From positions 1-62,185 of the forward strand of contig NZ_JALOAA010000009.1 in the NCBI RefSeq assembly GCF_023229025.1: a stretch of DNA of 62,185 nt. Reading direction: 5' to 3'. This document shows positions 61,546 through 62,185 of the stretch, in pieces (position 1 is the first letter of the stretch; each line of letters opens with the position of its first letter). The position numbers were made by a program, and so were the translations under genes. This DNA is from Sulfurimonas sp. (GTDB taxonomy: Bacteria; Campylobacterota; Campylobacteria; Campylobacterales; Sulfurimonadaceae). The notes under the pieces were generated by a model that saw only the letters and a list, made by a program, of their open reading frames with translations, had not been told where the DNA came from and did not search any database.

Positions 61546-61595
61546 CGCTCATAACGGAGTGGTCCCGTGTTCGAGTCACGGCGAACCCACCACTG
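61546..61595 (+). repeat. attR: 50-bp copy of the tRNA 3' part
   Basis: It is identical to 43477–43526. It lacks the 5' half of the tRNA, so it is not a working tRNA gene. The sequence to its left (GGCTTGA) differs from the tRNA. Confidence 0.95.
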
Positions 61596-61670
61596 CAAAA
61601 TTCTATACACAACAAACTTTCTAAAGAAAATTAAAACTACACCTAGTTAAACTGGCTATTAAAAATTATT

Positions 61671-62144
61671 TCATCGAACACTCATGCCTTCATCAAGATA
61701 TTTGATTAGTGGATACAAGAAAAACTCAATTACACGACGTTTCCCTACTTTCATCTCTGCAGTGACACTCATGCCCGAATGCAGAAAAACTTTTTCTGAG
61801 TTTACTGTTAAAAAGTGTTCTTTTGGTTCAATATAAATCTCATAAACAGGACCTAGTTTTTCATCGTCTATGGAGTCGTCTGCCTTATGTGTAACTGCTC
61901 CATGAATCATTCCATATTTTTGAAAGTCGAAAGTGTCTATTTTAACTGCTGCTTGCATCCCTTTTTTAATAAATCCACTATCTTGATTGAGTACAGTAGC
62001 TTTTATAATGAGCGGTGCATCTTTTGGGATAACGGTAATAAGTTTTTCAGCGGGGGTCACAACACCGCCAACAGTATGTGTCAACGGCGGAGTTAAATTC
62101 GGCAGAAATTCGTAAAAAAAATTACGAATTGTAACCTTAAGCAA
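61671..62144 (-). pseudogene. HlyD-type secretion adaptor, 5'-truncated remnant
   Basis: The frame begins with TTG at 62144, but the match to HlyD-type periplasmic adaptors starts only at about THTVGGVVTPAEKLI (near 62090). It continues to the normal family end FFLYPLIKYLDEGMSVR. The long coiled-coil and membrane-anchor part that should precede it is missing. The first 20 residues (LKVTIRNFFYEFLPN) are not HlyD-like. HlyD adaptors bridge type I ABC exporters to TolC. Here only the C-terminal beta domain is left, so it is probably a remnant. A hairpin lies at the breakpoint. Confidence 0.7.
62107..62130. repeat. 9-bp inverted repeat at the HlyD breakpoint
   Basis: AATTCGTAA at 62107–62115 pairs with TTACGAATT at 62122–62130 with six A between. 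It lies just upstream of where HlyD similarity starts. Confidence 0.5.
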
Positions 62145-62185
62145 CGAGGGTTTAGTTTACTCCTTTTATTGATTTTTTTGCTTTA

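Larger units (their letters stand above)
43477..61595. mobile_element. tRNA-integrated mobilizable element (about 18.1 kb)
   Basis: The span between two identical 50-bp copies of the tRNA 3' part carries, from left to right, an excisionase-like gene, a DUF4373 protein, membrane-protein genes, a ParA-type module, a MOBF relaxase, a VirD4/TraD coupling protein, cargo and an inward-facing tyrosine integrase. No VirB4-type ATPase or other full type IV secretion set was found. It therefore looks like an integrative mobilizable element that borrows a secretion channel. Plasmid-like partition and replication-like genes suggest an extrachromosomal phase (inference). Confidence 0.9.

Noticed and set aside
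61546..61595. Second tRNA gene
   Set aside because: The acceptor 5' strand, D-arm and part of the anticodon stem are missing. It is an attachment-site copy.
43477..61595. Self-transmissible conjugative element
   Set aside because: No VirB4 ATPase, VirB8–VirB11 or pilus genes were found, although relaxase and coupling proteins are present.

Overview
The window reads as a chromosomal segment of a Campylobacterota bacterium, most likely a Sulfurimonas-like member. This is inferred from gene content and order: the cvpA–fur–lysS–glyA–DUF1882–SPOR–aroE run is the order known from Campylobacter and Helicobacter, and there is a class II DAHP synthase, Na+-pump oxaloacetate decarboxylase genes and an AT-rich coding style with TATAAT-type -10 boxes and weak -35 boxes. 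No species call is made from sequence alone.

Layout. (1) 1–9894, minus strand: a very tightly packed storage-polysaccharide operon. In transcription order it encodes a sugar nucleotidyltransferase/phosphohexomutase fusion, a GH57–GalT fusion, glycogen synthase GlgA, a ROK sugar kinase, an alpha-glucan phosphorylase-like protein, a DUF4912 protein and a GH57 branching enzyme cut by the window edge. A GH57 glucanotransferase (10051–11973) is transcribed divergently. Together these could make, branch, trim and recycle an alpha-glucan. (2) 11988–20449, minus strand: aroE, trpE, a SPOR protein, a DUF1882 protein, glyA, lysS, fur, cvpA and a GGDEF protein. (3) 20615–43396: housekeeping genes, including aroG (class II), an ABC-F ATPase, a beta-CASP nuclease, a two-domain Usp, htpG, the oadGAB operon, proC, proA, a DUF2249-like/NnrS-like/DUF59 cluster, a REC protein with a degenerate Hpt domain, rsmH with an ftsL-like gene, and an RND transporter.

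(4) 43447–61595: an intact CAU-anticodon tRNA gene carries an integrated element of about 18.1 kb. The element is bounded by 50-bp direct repeats (attL 43477–43526, attR 61546–61595) that copy the 3' part of the tRNA. Inside the ends are two identical 20-bp copies of a likely integrase arm site. A tyrosine integrase faces inward from the right end. The backbone carries excisionase-like HTH proteins, a DUF4373-type replication-like protein, a membrane-protein operon with a large polytopic protein, a ParA-like ATPase with a small DNA-binding partner, a MOBF (TrwC/TraI) relaxase-helicase and a VirD4/TraD coupling protein. No VirB4 ATPase was found, so it looks mobilizable rather than self-transmissible. 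Cargo lies between the coupling protein and the integrase: small membrane proteins, a Fic protein, an unknown protein with a possible ADP-ribosyltransferase-like N-terminus, and a tightly linked three-gene operon (58389–60281) that is the best candidate for an undescribed defence or conflict system. Several structured non-coding blocks sit between the modules: a repeat array after parA, a pair of 18-bp repeats after the coupling gene, a three-copy palindrome at an exact 45-bp period, and hairpins flanking the DUF4373 gene.

(5) 61596–62185: chromosomal sequence with a 5'-truncated HlyD-type adaptor remnant.
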